Shown piece after piece: positions 1 through 8,940 of a stretch of 19,082 nucleotides of DNA (its first letter is position 1; each line of letters begins with the position of its first letter). The position numbers and the translations under genes are program-made. The DNA is from Halocafeteria seosinensis (taxonomy: Eukaryota; Sar; Bigyra; Bicosoecida). The notes under the pieces are model-generated. The model worked only from the letters and a program-made list of their open reading frames with translations, was not told the origin of the DNA and did not search any database. The DNA lies in the NCBI GenBank assembly GCA_001687465.1, contig LVLI01000082.1:1-19082 (forward strand), in the 5' to 3' direction.

Positions 1-1
1 C

Positions 2-2692
2 CTGTCGGCATACCCAGAGTCTATACGCAGAGACGAAGCTTCCTATGAGCAAGTGCCCGACATTGAGTACTTCGATTCACCACCTCGACCAGAAAAGATT
101 AGGAGGCAATATGAACTTGAAACGCGGGCTTTAGAAGAAACTGTCAACAAGTACAGGAAAGTTGTAAGTGATGTCATGAAAATTCGGAAGGGGTCTTCTT
201 TGGGACCTGCCCAAAGGCTTTTGTCTGAATGGTTCGTACCACTAACGCGGGCCATTGATGAAGAACAAGCTGCAGTGACTCATGGTGACGCTGCTACTGA
301 TCGGAATGTATATGGACCTTACCTCCTTTTATTGAAACCGGATAAACTGGCAGTCATTGCAATGCATGAAACGTTAAATTTGGTCTTATCATTCGGTGGA
401 GCGGTTAAGGTAGTTCAAGTAATGACGGCAATAGGAGAAGCAGTAAGAGCCGAAGTTAATATGGTGAAACTAAAATCTAAGGACAGACGCCTGTGGACTC
501 AACTCCAAGGTCCCATGGACGGGAAAAAGATGAGGCGCTTGAGGCAGGGTGCAAAGAAAGCTATCGATGGATCGGAATGGCCTCGAGGGCACGTTCTCAA
601 ACTTGGTGGTGTCTTAGTGGATTGCTTGCTGAAAAGTTCCTTCGTGGATGTTCCTCGTGATTTTGCGGAAGAATGCCAGGACGAATTTTCCCTGGAGGAT
701 GGTCAGAAGACCCCCGAGAATGAAAAACCGCATGCAAAACGGAATGAAGAAAGTTGGCGTTTTCCTGCTTTTGTACATCGATCTCGACAGAGCTCCTCGA
801 CCAAGCGAATCGGCGAAATCCGCTGTCATCCTTACATCCAACACCTGCTCGAGAATAATCCTGTGTCAAATCAGCAAGCCATGTCTTTTCCTATGGTTGT
901 ACCGCCCAAGCCGTGGAGAGCTCCCAACAGTGGTGGCTACTTAAAGCAGAGAATTCCGCTCATGCGTTTCAGAGGATCAAAGTTGCAAGGCACGGCGCTA
1001 AAACATGCTCATATACCCCAGGTGTATGAAGGGTTGAACTGCCTTGGAAGGGTGCCATTTCAAATAAATCACGACATCCATGATATTGTGAAACAGGTGT
1101 GGGAAAATGGAGGAGGCATAGCGGAGATTCCCTCGAGGAGCGACGTGTCTCTGCCGGCGGAGCCTGACTTTTCACAGGCTACTGATGAACAAGAAGAAAA
1201 CTTGATGCGCAAACGCTACCGGCTTTCCGTCGCCAAATCAAAACAAACAAACTCAGATTTGCATAGCCTTAGGTGCGATATGAGCTTAAAGCTCCAGGTG
1301 GCCGACATGTTTCGGAACGAGGAGGCAATGTATTTTCCTTTTAATCTTGATTTCCGGGGTCGCGCGTACCCGGTACCTCCCCATTTGAATCACATGGGGT
1401 CAGACGTTTGCCGTGGGTTACTGAAATTTGGCGTTAGGAAGCGTCTAGGGGAAAGAGGATTGCGATGGACGAAAATCCATTTGTCTAATCTAATGGGTGT
1501 CGATAAAGTATCGTTTGATGATCGCGTGAACTACGTAGAAGAAAATTGGGACAAAGTGATGGATAGTGCCCGAGCACCGCTCGAAAGCGAACAATGGTGG
1601 CTGACGGGGGACAGCCCCTGGCAAGCTCTAGCCACGTGTATCGAATTGTATAATGCCTATAGTTGCTCGTCACCGGAAGACTATGAGTCTTCTCTCCCTG
1701 TTCATCAAGACGGCTCCTGCAACGGACTTCAACACTATGCTGCTTTAGGACGGGATGAACATGGAGGCCGAGCTGTCAACTTGAGGAATGCTGATAAACC
1801 TCAGGATGTATATACTGAAGTGCTCCAGCTGGTGTTGAAGAAGGTAGAGGATGAGTCAAACTCTACTGGACCGCCTTCTGGTAGCGAGGCTACCGAACAC
1901 GAAATCAGGTCTTGGAAACAAGACAAAGAAGCAGCGAACTTTGTTAGTGGTTTTGTTGATAGGAAAGTGGTGAAGCAGACGGTGATGACGTCTGTCTACG
2001 GAGTAACATTTATAGGTGCGAGAGAACAGATTCGAGCTCGGCTGGAAGAGCGCTTTGACCCCGCTGTGAACGAGGTTGCTGCACAAATGCATGTGGATGA
2101 GTTAGAGAACGCCCTATGGAACGCATCACGATATTTGGCCAAGGTGACTCTAGGCTCTATAGAGGAAATTTTCAGTGCCGCCGACGCCATAAAAGAATGG
2201 CTGGGCAATGCCGCCCGCTTGGTTGCACTACACAATCAACCCGTTTCATGGGTTACACCTCTAGGACTTCCCGTGGTACAGCCATATCGAAGACAACAGG
2301 CGCTTCTGGTGAAGACCATTTTACAAGATGTAGTTGTTGTAAACGACAGCGATCAACTTCCCGTGTCCTCGCAAAGGCAAAAATCAGCGTTTCCGCCGAA
2401 CTATATCCATAGTCTTGATTCAACTCACATGTTACTTACGGCTATCGATTGCACCCGCAGGGGGCTTACTTTCTCTGCCGTTCATGATTCGTTCTGGACC
2501 CATGCTGCAGATGTCGACACTATGAATGTCTCCATAAGGGATCAATTCATTAAGTTATATTCAATGCCTTTACTGGAGCAATTTCGTGAGACACTGCAAA
2601 TCCGTTTCCCTCATATTGACTTCCCTCCCCTACCAGAACGAGGAAACTTGGACCTGGAAGAAATCCGGCAATCGGCATACTTTTTTAGCTGA
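2..2692 (+). CDS. RPOT: Organellar single-subunit (T7-like) RNA polymerase, 5' partial
   Basis: DNA-directed RNA polymerase of the T7/mitochondrial family, nuclear-encoded and expected to transcribe mitochondrial (or plastid) DNA. The frame is open to the left window edge. A GTG at 53 is not a credible eukaryotic start, so the N-terminus with any targeting peptide lies outside. Counting residues from codon 53, the DFRGRAYP motif is at about 433. Motif A (HQDGSCNGLQH) has catalytic Asp 553. Motif B (RKVVKQTVMTSVYG) has Lys 641 and Tyr 649, the equivalents of T7 K631 and Y639. The TPLGLPV and PPNYIHSLDSTHM segments follow, then motif C (VHDSF) with the second catalytic Asp at 812. The protein ends in YFFS, close to the aromatic end usual for the family, and stops with TGA. 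No frameshift or intron is visible across about 2.7 kb, so it looks functional. Whether it serves mitochondrion or plastid cannot be told here. Confidence 0.97.
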   Translation: MSAYPESIRRDEASYEQVPDIEYFDSPPRPEKIRRQYELETRALEETVNKYRKVVSDVMKIRKGSSLGPAQRLLSEWFVPLTRAIDEEQAAVTHGDAATDRNVYGPYLLLLKPDKLAVIAMHETLNLVLSFGGAVKVVQVMTAIGEAVRAEVNMVKLKSKDRRLWTQLQGPMDGKKMRRLRQGAKKAIDGSEWPRGHVLKLGGVLVDCLLKSSFVDVPRDFAEECQDEFSLEDGQKTPENEKPHAKRNEESWRFPAFVHRSRQSSSTKRIGEIRCHPYIQHLLENNPVSNQQAMSFPMVVPPKPWRAPNSGGYLKQRIPLMRFRGSKLQGTALKHAHIPQVYEGLNCLGRVPFQINHDIHDIVKQVWENGGGIAEIPSRSDVSLPAEPDFSQATDEQEENLMRKRYRLSVAKSKQTNSDLHSLRCDMSLKLQVADMFRNEEAMYFPFNLDFRGRAYPVPPHLNHMGSDVCRGLLKFGVRKRLGERGLRWTKIHLSNLMGVDKVSFDDRVNYVEENWDKVMDSARAPLESEQWWLTGDSPWQALATCIELYNAYSCSSPEDYESSLPVHQDGSCNGLQHYAALGRDEHGGRAVNLRNADKPQDVYTEVLQLVLKKVEDESNSTGPPSGSEATEHEIRSWKQDKEAANFVSGFVDRKVVKQTVMTSVYGVTFIGAREQIRARLEERFDPAVNEVAAQMHVDELENALWNASRYLAKVTLGSIEEIFSAADAIKEWLGNAARLVALHNQPVSWVTPLGLPVVQPYRRQQALLVKTILQDVVVVNDSDQLPVSSQRQKSAFPPNYIHSLDSTHMLLTAIDCTRRGLTFSAVHDSFWTHAADVDTMNVSIRDQFIKLYSMPLLEQFRETLQIRFPHIDFPPLPERGNLDLEEIRQSAYFFS

Positions 2693-3072
2693 GCTTTTCT
2701 AGATTGCTGATCTCAAAGCCGATTTTCTTTAGGGATAGAATCTTTCCAGCAAGGCGTTTCAATTTGAGAGCCTCAAGTCTGACGCTAGTGGTTGCATCTC
2801 ATTTGCAAATTTCATCGGTGGTGAATGTAATGATGAGTTGTTGGGAAGTGGGAAAAATAATGTATACAGAAAGCATTGAAACACTCATAGGGCACACCAG
2901 TAGCGCTGACCCTCACTTCGTTGTCTCCGCTGTACACGCATCAGACCCGCTTGTCCAGATACGCCTTGAAACTCACAGGCTACAACACGACCAGTCTCAC
3001 CGTCCAGGAAAATGCCATCATGCATTGGTCATCCCGAGGGTTATATCACTTAGAGTTTGTTCTGAAAGTGTC
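2693..3072. other. Intergenic, no supported gene
   Basis: This is the spacer between the polymerase stop and the tail of the minus-strand GLUG-family relic. A 161-codon plus-strand frame (2704-3189) crosses it but reads antisense through the Ser/Thr-rich repeat and resembles no family, so it is not called. No RNA gene or strong hairpin was seen. Confidence 0.5.
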
Positions 3073-3759
3073 TTAGGTCGCCGTGTTCAAGAAGAACACT
3101 ACCGATTGGGACGCCGTAACAGTTGCTTCGGCCGAATGTGTAGAAGTGGGGGTTCGCGTCCTAGTCGGTGTGGGTGTGCTAGTTGTTGATACGGTAGGGG
3201 CACCACTGGCTGACGTCATTCCAGTTCTTGATGTTGTCGGTGTCGCAGTTCTCGATAGTGTCGGTGTCATGGTCGCCGTCCTCGAGGAACTTCTAGAGCT
3301 AGAGGGAGTTTGAGTGCCCGACGAAGAAGGCGTTTCCGTACCGGTGTTTGATGAAGAGCCTGTCCTTGATGAAGCGTCACCCCACACCCAATCCCCGACA
3401 TCTGCCGTCTCTGTTCAGGGCACACTAATGGCTCAATCAATCACGCCTACACGGGCTCTCACGGGGAAGTCGCAGGTAGCCGGCTCGCTGGACAGGCATG
3501 ACGCAATCAGAGATTCCATAGCAGGATCTCTCACGTACTGGGGGATGCGGGCGAAAACGGAGCAGCCGATAAGCGCAACCACGAAGAGAAGACCAGACAT
3601 CGACCAGAGGGCATATACGCGTAACGCGATTGATGCCACGGTCCCCCACCCTTCAACAAACCGACGTATGCCACGCTGATAAGAGAGAGAGAGAGACAGA
3701 GACAGAGTGAAGGACAACAAATATCTCAAGCTGGCAAGGGAGGCGGAGAAGCTCTTCAT
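3073..3759 (-). pseudogene. Relic paralogue of the GLUG/Ser-Thr-Pro membrane protein, GLUG region lost
   Basis: On the minus strand an ATG at 3759 opens a frame with a low-complexity Ser/Leu stretch (encoded by a GA microsatellite) and one clear hydrophobic segment (LWSMSGLLFVVALIGC), ending at a stop at 3433-3435. In a different frame, about 3414-3073 encodes a Ser/Thr/Pro-rich tail (TPTPTRTRTPTSTHSAEATV) almost identical in DNA to the tail of the intact gene at 6880-8940. The two copies share long near-identical runs (3131-3370 against 7014-7220), apart from an extra block of about 24 bp here. The membrane segment followed by about 30 residues and Cys is laid out like the intact protein, although sequence similarity there is weak. 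No GLUG repeats lie between the halves, and the halves are out of frame. I infer a duplicated gene that suffered internal deletion. The N-terminal half could instead be unrelated. Confidence 0.55.
3681..3710. repeat. GA-rich microsatellite
   Basis: A run of GA dinucleotides with a few GACA interruptions. On the minus strand it falls inside the N-terminal part of the GLUG-family relic and encodes alternating Ser-Leu residues. Confidence 0.85.
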
Positions 3760-3787
3760 TCCATTCGTCTACCAAACCTACAAGTGC

Positions 3788-4135
3788 TCACCTTTTGAAG
3801 GAGCTGTATGATAGCCTATCATTGATAGGCCGTCCACGGTGCCCTGTTTGTAAGGGATCTTCTCCTACGCTGTTCGGTGCAGCGGAGCAACTGTAGAATG
3901 CTGTGCAAGTGGTTGCATTTAGTAATGCCCAATACGGCGTATGAAGGGAGGCTAATGGGGCAAGTAGTATTGGCCCAGTACCAAATGGTAATGGGTACGT
4001 ACTATAGTTGAAGTTAAATACACACACAGAAATTGTTAGTGTGTTGTGACACTTTGTGTTTCTTTCAATAAGCCTTGTATGTGAGTCAATGGTGTACAAT
4101 GCACCGTGTATTGAGAAATTGTGTGTGTTCAACAT
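3788..4135 (-). pseudogene. Unknown ORF, diverged copy of the frame at 12740-13096
   Basis: This is a 115-codon minus-strand frame of unknown function. Its middle part matches the frame at 12740-13096 in both protein and DNA: the NYSTYPL segment aligns with NYSKYPL, WALLNATTCTAFYSCSA aligns with YAVLGITKCSFSYSAVE, and a 27-nt block (3915-3941) is identical to 12986-13012. The spacing between these blocks differs by 18 bp, a multiple of three, which argues that the shared segment was coding. Outside the shared segment the two differ, so at least this copy may be decayed. No domain is recognised. A non-coding repeat read by chance is the alternative. Confidence 0.35.
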
Positions 4136-4462
4136 GTATCAAAATACGTAATGTCGTATTCACAGCAAGCTTATGGAAAATATCACATGAACATTGTTGG
4201 TGTGGTGGAGGTGTTACCGATTAACAGAAAGGTGGGGAAGGGAACAAAGGGTCCATAGCTTGCCAGGGCGCGTACAAGGAAACACAGTCAGCCTTTATAT
4301 CCTTGACTGCAAGAAGATGAAGATGTTCATTGTTGCCAAGTGTACTACAGCTGTCAGAGTGTAGTTAAGACGGCAAAGAGGGTGGATTCATTACATTTGT
4401 TGCGTTTCTTAGCAGGATCAACTGCGTTTCCTTAATCCCGAAATCACTCCAATAATAAAAAA
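4136..4462. other. Intergenic, no supported gene
   Basis: Nothing recognisable on either strand. It lies upstream of the NTPase relic, whose first plausible ATG is at 4463, so it may hold that gene's former promoter. Confidence 0.5.
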
Positions 4463-6475
4463 ATGCAGCGAGTCATGCTTTGCACAAGAGCACGTCTCCT
4501 TGTCTCCAGTGAGTCATGGGCGCGGCTCTCTTTTCGTATTTAGCCGTGGGCTGACCACGAAAGTTCCAAACCTGTGGGAGAAGCTAAAAGTGGACAGTGA
4601 GCAACATGACGCAATTCCAAAGTCGCCTGTCATTGGAGCCGAGGCTTTTTTTGGGAAGGACCGGAGAGATCTTGGCGAATTTGAATACCTTCCACAGCTG
4701 AAAGAGCAAAAGAGCTGCAGGAGACGACGACAGAGCTTCTAAAAGTCCGGGAGTTCCAAGGTGACCGTTTCACAAAACTTGCGCGAGAGGCAATCCATAC
4801 TTTAGAAAAACCTGAAAACAAACACTTGAGGGTCTTTCTTCCATCTGATCTGATGTTCAATGGACAGAACTCTCCAATCCGCGAGACTCTGGATTCAGGG
4901 TTGGATCGCCTGTTTTTCACGGCTCACGCGGCAATACACGGTGGGTACCAGAATTTCTCTGGAATTGCGCTCAGTGGGGCTCGTGGGACTGGTAATCCAT
5001 AATCCTGCGTCTGGTCGCCACACTTGGCGGGGTACTGATCCCCAACCTCCAGACGGTCTTCATGGAAGTGAGCTCACTTCCAGAGAGTCAGCGCAGCCCA
5101 ATGCGTTGGGTACAAGCTTCATTGCAGGAAGTTGGGATGGAGGTTTCGCGAATCACATTCGCGAGTGAGGCACTCACAACTGCTTCCAAGGCAGACTGCG
5201 CGGTCTGTCTCTTCGTCGACGAGCTGCCTGCACTGTACATCGAGGACAAAGAACGGTCCCATCACGACGACTGGGCGCAAATCCACAGCTTCGTGAGTAA
5301 TACGCAGCCGTCGTTTGCGATGGCGTCAGGATCGCATAGCCGACTCCCGTTATTGGTTCGTGGGACTGACCGTAATGCTATCAAGGAGACAACTGATGTG
5401 CAGAGTCCATTCGATAGCCTCAATGAGACGAAGCTGAAGATCCGGCAGTTGCCTACGTTCCATACTCTGGAGCATTACGAAGCGTACTTCAACGGAGGAC
5501 GTCAGGTAGCCGGTGTATCGTCAGAGGAGCTGAAGGATTCCAAGCAGCGTCGCCATCTCTTCACTCGGATGCACACGGAGACAGGAGGTGTCTTGCGGTC
5601 CATCCGCGCGTTTGCTGCATCAAAACCACTGACGCTGTCACACCCGAACTTCCCATCAGAAAATTCCCTCCTCGGTAAGGTATATCGGCTGATGGCAAAA
5701 GATATTGCCGCTAACGCGGAAGCTGCATCGATGGACCCATTCGATGTTTCTAAATTCGATAAAGATAAAATGAAATACTTCATAAACTGTGCGGCGTCTG
5801 AGTTGGATATACCTCGCGAAGATCTTGTGTATGAGAAGAGTCTGGCAGACTGGACAGAGCACGGATTCCTCTTTCGTAGTTCGGACTCTGACACTGATGA
5901 GAGTTTTCTCCTTCCTAAGTCCAAAGTATTACGCTATGGCCCGACGGCGCCCTGCTGTATTCATCTCACATCGTATGAACGATCCCAATGTAAACAGCTT
6001 CCAGATGCTCGTCGAGAGGTTGCGCGAAGGTGACCTCGAGCGTGATGTGGACATCATTGTGTGCGAGGAACCGGAATCGAAGCAACACAAGGCTCCCAAT
6101 ATGACAACCTGGATGAAGGTTCAAGCAGATGTGAGAGAGAAGGACAAGCTACAGAATCTCCTCGCCCGTAGTGCGTTGGTGCTGCTCACACGTTCTTACG
6201 CTGCGCACGTGGCTTAGGCACATCGCGCGGGAAGAAGCAATGGATGCTCCCTCGAATTTGACGCAATTGCTAAAGACAACTTGACATCACCCCGAGTCCT
6301 GTTTGTTCGCGATAGCGAAGACGCAAGCTTGGAAGATGTGATCTCCACAGTGGCCGACGGAGACGACGTTCTGGAGGAAAAACTCCTGGACAAAATGTGG
6401 TTCGACCTCCGTCAAGACAACGATGTAAGAACCCTTCGGATAATGGTGAGGTTCGGACCGCAGATCCCGAACTAG
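4463..6475 (+). pseudogene. Broken P-loop NTPase with C-terminal TIR-like domain
   Basis: The ATG at 4463 opens a basic N-terminus (MQRVMLCTRARLLV), which then needs a frame change near 4530-4550. The protein continues through KLKVDSEQHD, FFGKDRRDLGEFEYLPQL and, after a shift near 4710, LLKVREFQGDRF. A Walker A-type loop (SGARGTG) follows, but the frame breaks at 4991-4998 exactly where the invariant Lys-Ser is expected. From 5062 the frame is long and contains a Walker B (CAVCLFVDEL, acidic pair near 5218-5223) and a sensor-like SFAMASGSHSRLPLL. Near 5920-5945 it shifts again into AVFISHRMND, DVDIIVCEE, SALVLLTRSYAA and PRVLFVRDSED, whose order resembles TIR strands A, B, D and E. An in-frame TAG at 6215-6217 interrupts this domain; the frame closes at 6475. 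The NTPase part resembles large P-loop families of the Crinkler/RHS type, a family-level impression only. About four frameshifts plus a stop indicate a dead gene. Confidence 0.65.
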
Positions 6476-6879
6476 GATGGACCTGCAAACTCTGACTTGG
6501 GAACGGCGGAGGTCGGAATGACCATAGTTGCAAAGAATCGTGTAAAACAATACCATACCGGTATAAAATAAAGTACATCTGATGTGGTCATTCAATGCCT
6601 CGAAATACCCTGACGTTTGTAGGTAGTGAAACTGATTCTGTACCCCGGAAAGTGTACGTTGATAGAAATGGTGTCACGCATGTGCAATATTGGTATGCGT
6701 CACTACATGATCGAGCATGTGGATCGTCTTTTTCGTTGTCTTCGTCGTTAGTGAGGTCAATGTCAATGTGCGGTTCGTTGTATCTCCTTGGTCCTCTAGT
6801 ATAAATTCCATGGGTCGCCGTCTGCGAGATACGTTCCAGGCAGGCATCGACTTCGGAATGCACATGCGCAACACCTTGG
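6476..6879. other. Intergenic, no supported gene
   Basis: This lies between the converging 3' ends of the NTPase-TIR relic and the GLUG gene. A minus-strand frame (6588-6914) overlaps the GLUG stop in another frame and contains an acidic Asp/Glu stretch, but no family is recognisable and no good start is present. Confidence 0.45.
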
Positions 6880-8940
6880 TCACCGTAAACTGGATGTCGA
6901 GCTTTGTGAACCACTTGTTTTAGTCGATGAAAGTCTCTTAGGTCGCTGTGCCGGTAGTGTTCTTCTCGTACTTAAAACACGCGGAGATTGGGACGGCGTA
7001 ACCGTGGCTTCGGCCGAATGTGTAGAAGTAGGGGTTCGCGTCCTAGTCGGTGTGGGTGTGCTAGTTGTTGATACGGTTGGGGTACCAGTGGTTGATGCCG
7101 TTCCAGTTCTTGATGTTGTCGGTGTCATGGTCGCCGTCCTCGAGGAACTTCTGGAGCTAGAGGGAGTTGGAGTGCCCGACGAAGAAGGCGTTTCCGTACC
7201 GGTGCTTGACGAAGAACTTGTCCTTGATGAGGTAGGTGTTGACGACCCTGTAGTTGTCCCCGTTGGCGTTGGAGTGCTCGACGAAGAAGGCGTTTCCGTA
7301 CCGGTGTTTGATGAAGAGCTTGTCCTTGATGGTGTAGGTGTGGACGAGGCCGTAGTTGTCCCCGTCGGTGTCACGGAAGGAGTTGGACATGGTTTTTGGA
7401 AGCACAATATCGGGAGGGCATCGCTTCCATTGAGCGCCCAAATTCCAGTAACCCACCGCTTCACTCCCTCGTAGTGATATAGCCTGCCTCTGATGTCTTC
7501 TAAGTTACCCGAATTGCCTGTTTGTTGCAGCCCGTTATCGGAAGTGTCGTCCCCCACCATATATTCCCCGTTGTACACTGAGTACTCCACCATTACACCT
7601 TTTGCTACAAACTCGTCTATGTGTCCGATAAGGCCACCCGCATTGTTTCCACGGAGTGCAATACCGGCTGCGTAAGTATTTGTGATGTATACATCTCCAT
7701 TGGGGGCATTCCAAGAACCGCCGGTGTCTGATCCTGTAATTCCTCCTGCTTGATTGCCACCAATATCGCCTTGAGTATAACAGTTTATGATATGTACTTC
7801 ACCCCAATCGTGTGCTGTTCTACCCCCCGCAATCCCGCCACTCCGATCTCCAAGAATATTACCGGTAGAATACGATTCCGTTACAGACACATGGCCGCGC
7901 TCAATACCAGCTCCATATCCACATATACCACCTGCACCCATACCTTCTATATTTCCAGTGGAGAAACATTGGGTGATAATAGCAGTTCCATGAACGTTTC
8001 CTACATTCTGCCCCGTAATACCACCTGCCCTAGTTCCTTTAATTATTCCCGTTGAATAGGAATCCGATATCTTAATTTGACCTCCATCGTTCCCACAATA
8101 CTGTCCACATATACCACCAGCACGGGAACCAGCAATATCTCCTGTTGAGCTACATGAATTTACGATGAAATACTTCTGGTGGCTTCGAATGATGAATCCC
8201 CCAGAAAAATGAACAATGCCGTTCTTGACATGCACATTTTGAATCACAGGAGAATCACTGAACGATCTCATGCTACCATCATCCATTGCAAATAATCCAG
8301 CAAAGTCTTCAATACCTTCTAGGTCAATTACGTTACCTTTTCCGCCATCGAAAGTCTCGTTAGCAGCAAGGGAAATGTGCGTCTCAGAGTGGTAGCCATG
8401 GTCTTGCCAATTGAGGTAACTGCAGTTCATTTGGAATAAATTCATTTCAGAGAAATACCTAAAACAAGATTCTTTATCAGCCTGGATGCTGCTGCGTAAG
8501 TCACCTCCTCTGACTACTTGACTCGACAGTGCGAAAAGCAGATACACTAGGCCCAAATTGCCAACCGCAATTGCTCTTCGTGGAACCATGAATTTCTCCG
8601 CAGCCCTTCTTCGCAACGGCCGAACGCTGTGCTTGTAGTTGATCTGCTTCATCTGGGCTTCGTACCAGCGATGGTGTTTTCGCTGAGGTAATGCTTGCCG
8701 TGCGAGCAGTGCGACATTCCCGAGTAACGCTAACAGCTGTACCAGTATGCCCAGTATGAGTACGCAGCTAGCAAAGATACCTGTGATGTGAAATATCTGT
8801 AGTAGATTTGCCTGCTCCGAGCCAAGTAGTTTATGTATGCTCCATATAGATGCCCTGAGTTCCACGAAGAGAGGTGATGACATCCAACAAGTGTCAAGAA
8901 TCAAAAGAGCAGACAGCTGCAACCCCAGGTTTGCGCACAT
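6880..8940 (-). CDS. Membrane protein with GLUG repeats and Ser/Thr/Pro-rich tail
   Basis: A protein of 686 residues if the ATG at 8940 is used. The frame is open to 9144 without another ATG, so an upstream exon or start is possible. Hydrophobic segments lie at about 2-18, 47-81 (long enough for one or two passes) and 123-141. Six GLUG-type repeats follow at about residues 270-440, each with AGGI.G or a close variant (AGGICGQ, AGGITGQ, AGGICGY, SGGIAGG, AGGITGS, AGGLIGH) spaced about 30 residues and linked by SYSTGNI-like segments. Such repeats usually fold as an extracellular right-handed beta-helix. The last 170 residues are Ser/Thr/Pro-rich with 34-residue tandem repeats, likely an O-glycosylated stalk. 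I infer a surface or wall protein. A relic paralogue lies at 3073-3759. The substrate or ligand is unknown. Confidence 0.85.
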   Translation of the reverse strand: MCANLGLQLSALLILDTCWMSSPLFVELRASIWSIHKLLGSEQANLLQIFHITGIFASCVLILGILVQLLALLGNVALLARQALPQRKHHRWYEAQMKQINYKHSVRPLRRRAAEKFMVPRRAIAVGNLGLVYLLFALSSQVVRGGDLRSSIQADKESCFRYFSEMNLFQMNCSYLNWQDHGYHSETHISLAANETFDGGKGNVIDLEGIEDFAGLFAMDDGSMRSFSDSPVIQNVHVKNGIVHFSGGFIIRSHQKYFIVNSCSSTGDIAGSRAGGICGQYCGNDGGQIKISDSYSTGIIKGTRAGGITGQNVGNVHGTAIITQCFSTGNIEGMGAGGICGYGAGIERGHVSVTESYSTGNILGDRSGGIAGGRTAHDWGEVHIINCYTQGDIGGNQAGGITGSDTGGSWNAPNGDVYITNTYAAGIALRGNNAGGLIGHIDEFVAKGVMVEYSVYNGEYMVGDDTSDNGLQQTGNSGNLEDIRGRLYHYEGVKRWVTGIWALNGSDALPILCFQKPCPTPSVTPTGTTTASSTPTPSRTSSSSNTGTETPSSSSTPTPTGTTTGSSTPTSSRTSSSSSTGTETPSSSGTPTPSSSRSSSRTATMTPTTSRTGTASTTGTPTVSTTSTPTPTRTRTPTSTHSAEATVTPSQSPRVLSTRRTLPAQRPKRLSSTKTSGSQSSTSSLR
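7169..7372 (-). repeat. Two 102-bp tandem units coding for the Ser/Thr/Pro stalk
   Basis: The units at 7169-7270 and 7271-7372 are highly similar and exactly 102 bp (34 codons) apart, so copy-number change keeps the frame. They encode SSSNTGTETPSSS-type peptides of the GLUG protein's tail. Part of the same unit is present in the relic at 3314-3370. Confidence 0.85.

Noticed and set aside
2704-3189. A 161-codon plus-strand frame after the polymerase gene
   Set aside because: It reads antisense through the Ser/Thr-rich tail repeat, has no recognisable domain and no sign of coding constraint.
6588-6914. Minus-strand frame with an acidic stretch, overlapping the end of the GLUG gene
   Set aside because: The peptide looks faintly protein-like, but no family, good start or splice signal supports it; it may be a remnant of an older C-terminus.
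7004-7474. Val/Glu/Gly-rich plus-strand frame (and the like at 3083-3313)
   Set aside because: It is the mirror of the Ser/Thr/Pro repeat of the GLUG gene; repeat DNA stays open on both strands.
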